64,000 nucleotides of DNA from the NCBI RefSeq assembly GCF_900543425.1, contig NZ_UQRQ01000008.1, positions 1 through 64,000 of the forward strand, written 5' to 3'. The translations under genes and the position numbers were made by a program. Source of the stretch: an uncultured Sanguibacteroides sp. Lineage in GTDB: Bacteria > Bacteroidota > Bacteroidia > Bacteroidales > Marinifilaceae. Each line of letters opens with the position of its first letter. The stretch's first letter is position 1. The notes beneath the pieces were generated by a model. That model worked only from the letters and a program-made list of their open reading frames with translations, did no database searches and had not been told where the DNA came from. This document shows positions 62,863-64,000 of this stretch, piece by piece.

Positions 62863-64000
62863 TTACTCATCATCCGAGAAATGAATCAATACTTTACGAT
62901 AAGTATTAAATATCTTCGCCTTAGATACGAACCCTATATATTTATATTCCTGAATAACAGGCAGATTCCAGGCTCCAGACTCCTCGAATTTTTTCATCAC
63001 CTTCTCCATCGAATCCTCGATATCTATAACGACGGAAGGAGCCGTCATAAAGTCACGAACATAAGTTTTGGAGTACATCTCCTGATTGAACATTACCTTA
63101 CGGATATCATCCAACAAAACAATTCCCAACAAATGTCCGTCAGCATCCAACACGGGAAAAAGATTACGACTCGACTTGGAAACAATCTTGACCAAATCAC
63201 CTAAGGTAGCATCAATTCCGATGGTCTGAAAATCCGTCTCCACCACCTTATTCAATTTCATCAAAGTCAGAACGGCCTTATCTTTATTATGAGTCAACAA
63301 ATCACCTTGCATCGCTAATCGACGGGCATAGATAGAATAAGGTTCCATCCCGCGGCTCGTCAGATAGGACATAACCGAAGTCAACATCAAAGGTAGAAGT
63401 AACGCATAACCGCCCGATATTTCAGCGATCAGGAACATGGCCGTCAAGGGGGCATTCATTACTCCGGACATCACCCCGGCCATTCCCGCCAAAACAAAAT
63501 GACTCTCCGGAACCTCACGAATACCGCTCAGGTTAATTAGCATAGCTAACAGATAACCTGCAACTCCTCCCGTAAACAGACTCGGAGCAAAAACACCACC
63601 GACCCCCCCACTACCATTAGTCAATGCCGTGGCTATAACTTTTATGAACACCATACCGATAACAAAAAGCGGCAGTATCCATATTTTATCCCGAAAATCA
63701 AAGAAGTATGTATTATTCAACAACTTATCCGGCTGTCCCCCCATCATCGTATCCAAGGCCGTATATCCCTCACCGTATAACGGAGGAAAAACAAAAATAA
63801 TGACACCCAACAACGCTCCTCCGATCGCCATCTTCTTAAACGGATGTTTGATCTTATTCAGAAAATGCTCCACCCGAAGATTCATCCGGATAAAATAGAC
63901 GGAAAGAAGTCCCGTACATACTCCTAATAATACGTAATAAGGAAAATTTCCCATGGCAAACTTATCCGTAATCTGGTATGAAAACAGAAAACCGTCTCCC
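62863..64000 (-). CDS. ClC-type chloride channel with CBS domains, cut by window edge
   Basis: At least 378 residues are readable; the frame stays open to base 64000, so the N-terminal half with the gating glutamate lies outside. Present: the channel block GSGGVGGVFAPSLFTGGVAGYL, the downstream LAGMAGVMSGVMNAPLTAMFLIAE, and a C-terminal CBS pair (about the last 130 residues; LFPVLDADGHLLGIVLLDDIRKVMF and FMTAPSVVIDIEDSMEKVM). ClC proteins conduct chloride or exchange it for protons; CBS domains usually sense nucleotides. An ATG at 63954 is internal, not the start. Confidence 0.9.
   Translation of the reverse strand, partial: GDGFLFSYQITDKFAMGNFPYYVLLGVCTGLLSVYFIRMNLRVEHFLNKIKHPFKKMAIGGALLGVIIFVFPPLYGEGYTALDTMMGGQPDKLLNNTYFFDFRDKIWILPLFVIGMVFIKVIATALTNGSGGVGGVFAPSLFTGGVAGYLLAMLINLSGIREVPESHFVLAGMAGVMSGVMNAPLTAMFLIAEISGGYALLLPLMLTSVMSYLTSRGMEPYSIYARRLAMQGDLLTHNKDKAVLTLMKLNKVVETDFQTIGIDATLGDLVKIVSKSSRNLFPVLDADGHLLGIVLLDDIRKVMFNQEMYSKTYVRDFMTAPSVVIDIEDSMEKVMKKFEESGAWNLPVIQEYKYIGFVSKAKIFNTYRKVLIHFSDDE

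Noticed and set aside
1..64000. CRISPR array, tRNA genes, prophage or complete insertion sequence
   Set aside because: No regularly spaced repeats, no TTCGAATC-type T-loop in a tRNA context, no phage structural genes and no transposase were found by eye on either strand.

Overview
The window is a chromosomal segment of a Bacteroidota gut-type bacterium, most plausibly of the Odoribacteraceae (Butyricimonas/Odoribacter-like); the family assignment is inference. The evidence is a SusC/SusD pair with satellite lipoproteins, Bacteroidota-only families (DUF4294, golvesin-type C-terminal domain, DUF2795 protein), an Mpi-like serine recombinase, AT-rich intergenic DNA, near absence of Shine-Dalgarno sites, and many copies of the Bacteroidota -7 promoter element TAnnTTTG. 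No rRNA, tRNA, CRISPR array or complete insertion sequence was seen. One non-coding RNA gene, RNase P RNA, is clear.

Layout. 1-6.6 kb: rsgA and a methyltransferase overlapping by four bases, an iron-type alcohol dehydrogenase facing a decayed AraC-type regulator, a phosphorylase-like protein of unknown role and a second methyltransferase. 6.7-14 kb: a membrane and ion group (MarC, DedA, a large P-type Ca2+-ATPase, a CNNM/CorC-type protein) with small unknown exported proteins. 14.1-17.4 kb: UPF0251 regulator plus NifX-like protein behind a perfect 24-bp palindrome, a small acetyltransferase, an exported MsrB-MsrA fusion and an Mpi-like DNA invertase. 17.4-21.5 kb: a ThiF/MoeB-like protein and a nitrosative-stress module (Crp/Fnr-type regulator, iron-sulfur protein, hybrid cluster protein) with a visible operator. 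21.5-29.7 kb: housekeeping genes pgi, DUF151 nuclease, sdaA, rnpB, yqgE, holA and gmhB, interrupted by TonB-C-like and tiny lipoprotein genes.

29.7-36.5 kb is a SusC-SusD-lipoprotein-lipoprotein uptake operon whose promoter region carries three small ATCCC/GGGAT inverted repeats. 36.5-41.3 kb holds alanine dehydrogenase, tsaE, an Mrp-type ATPase, a Nudix plus macrodomain pair and a lipocalin-like lipoprotein. 41.5-47.3 kb is a shikimate-pathway cluster (aroB, a fused aroE-aroK, aroA, with aroC nearby) that also contains a YgjP-type metallopeptidase. 47.4-49.3 kb has an SlyD-like isomerase and an OmpA-family porin. 49.7-53.1 kb is the complete de novo NAD operon nadB-nadC-nadA, followed by pheT and a membrane-anchored Nudix protein. 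56.9-60.7 kb carries an unusual permease/M1-like/golvesin fusion and a small fibronectin-III protein. The right end has a calcineurin-like lipoprotein, a DUF2795 protein and a ClC channel cut by the window edge.

No single large new system stands out. The most unusual items are the 1061-residue fusion protein without a recognisable zinc motif or ATPase partner, the triple inverted repeat at the SusC promoter, the palindromic operator of the UPF0251 operon, the AroE-AroK fusion, and several very small exported proteins.
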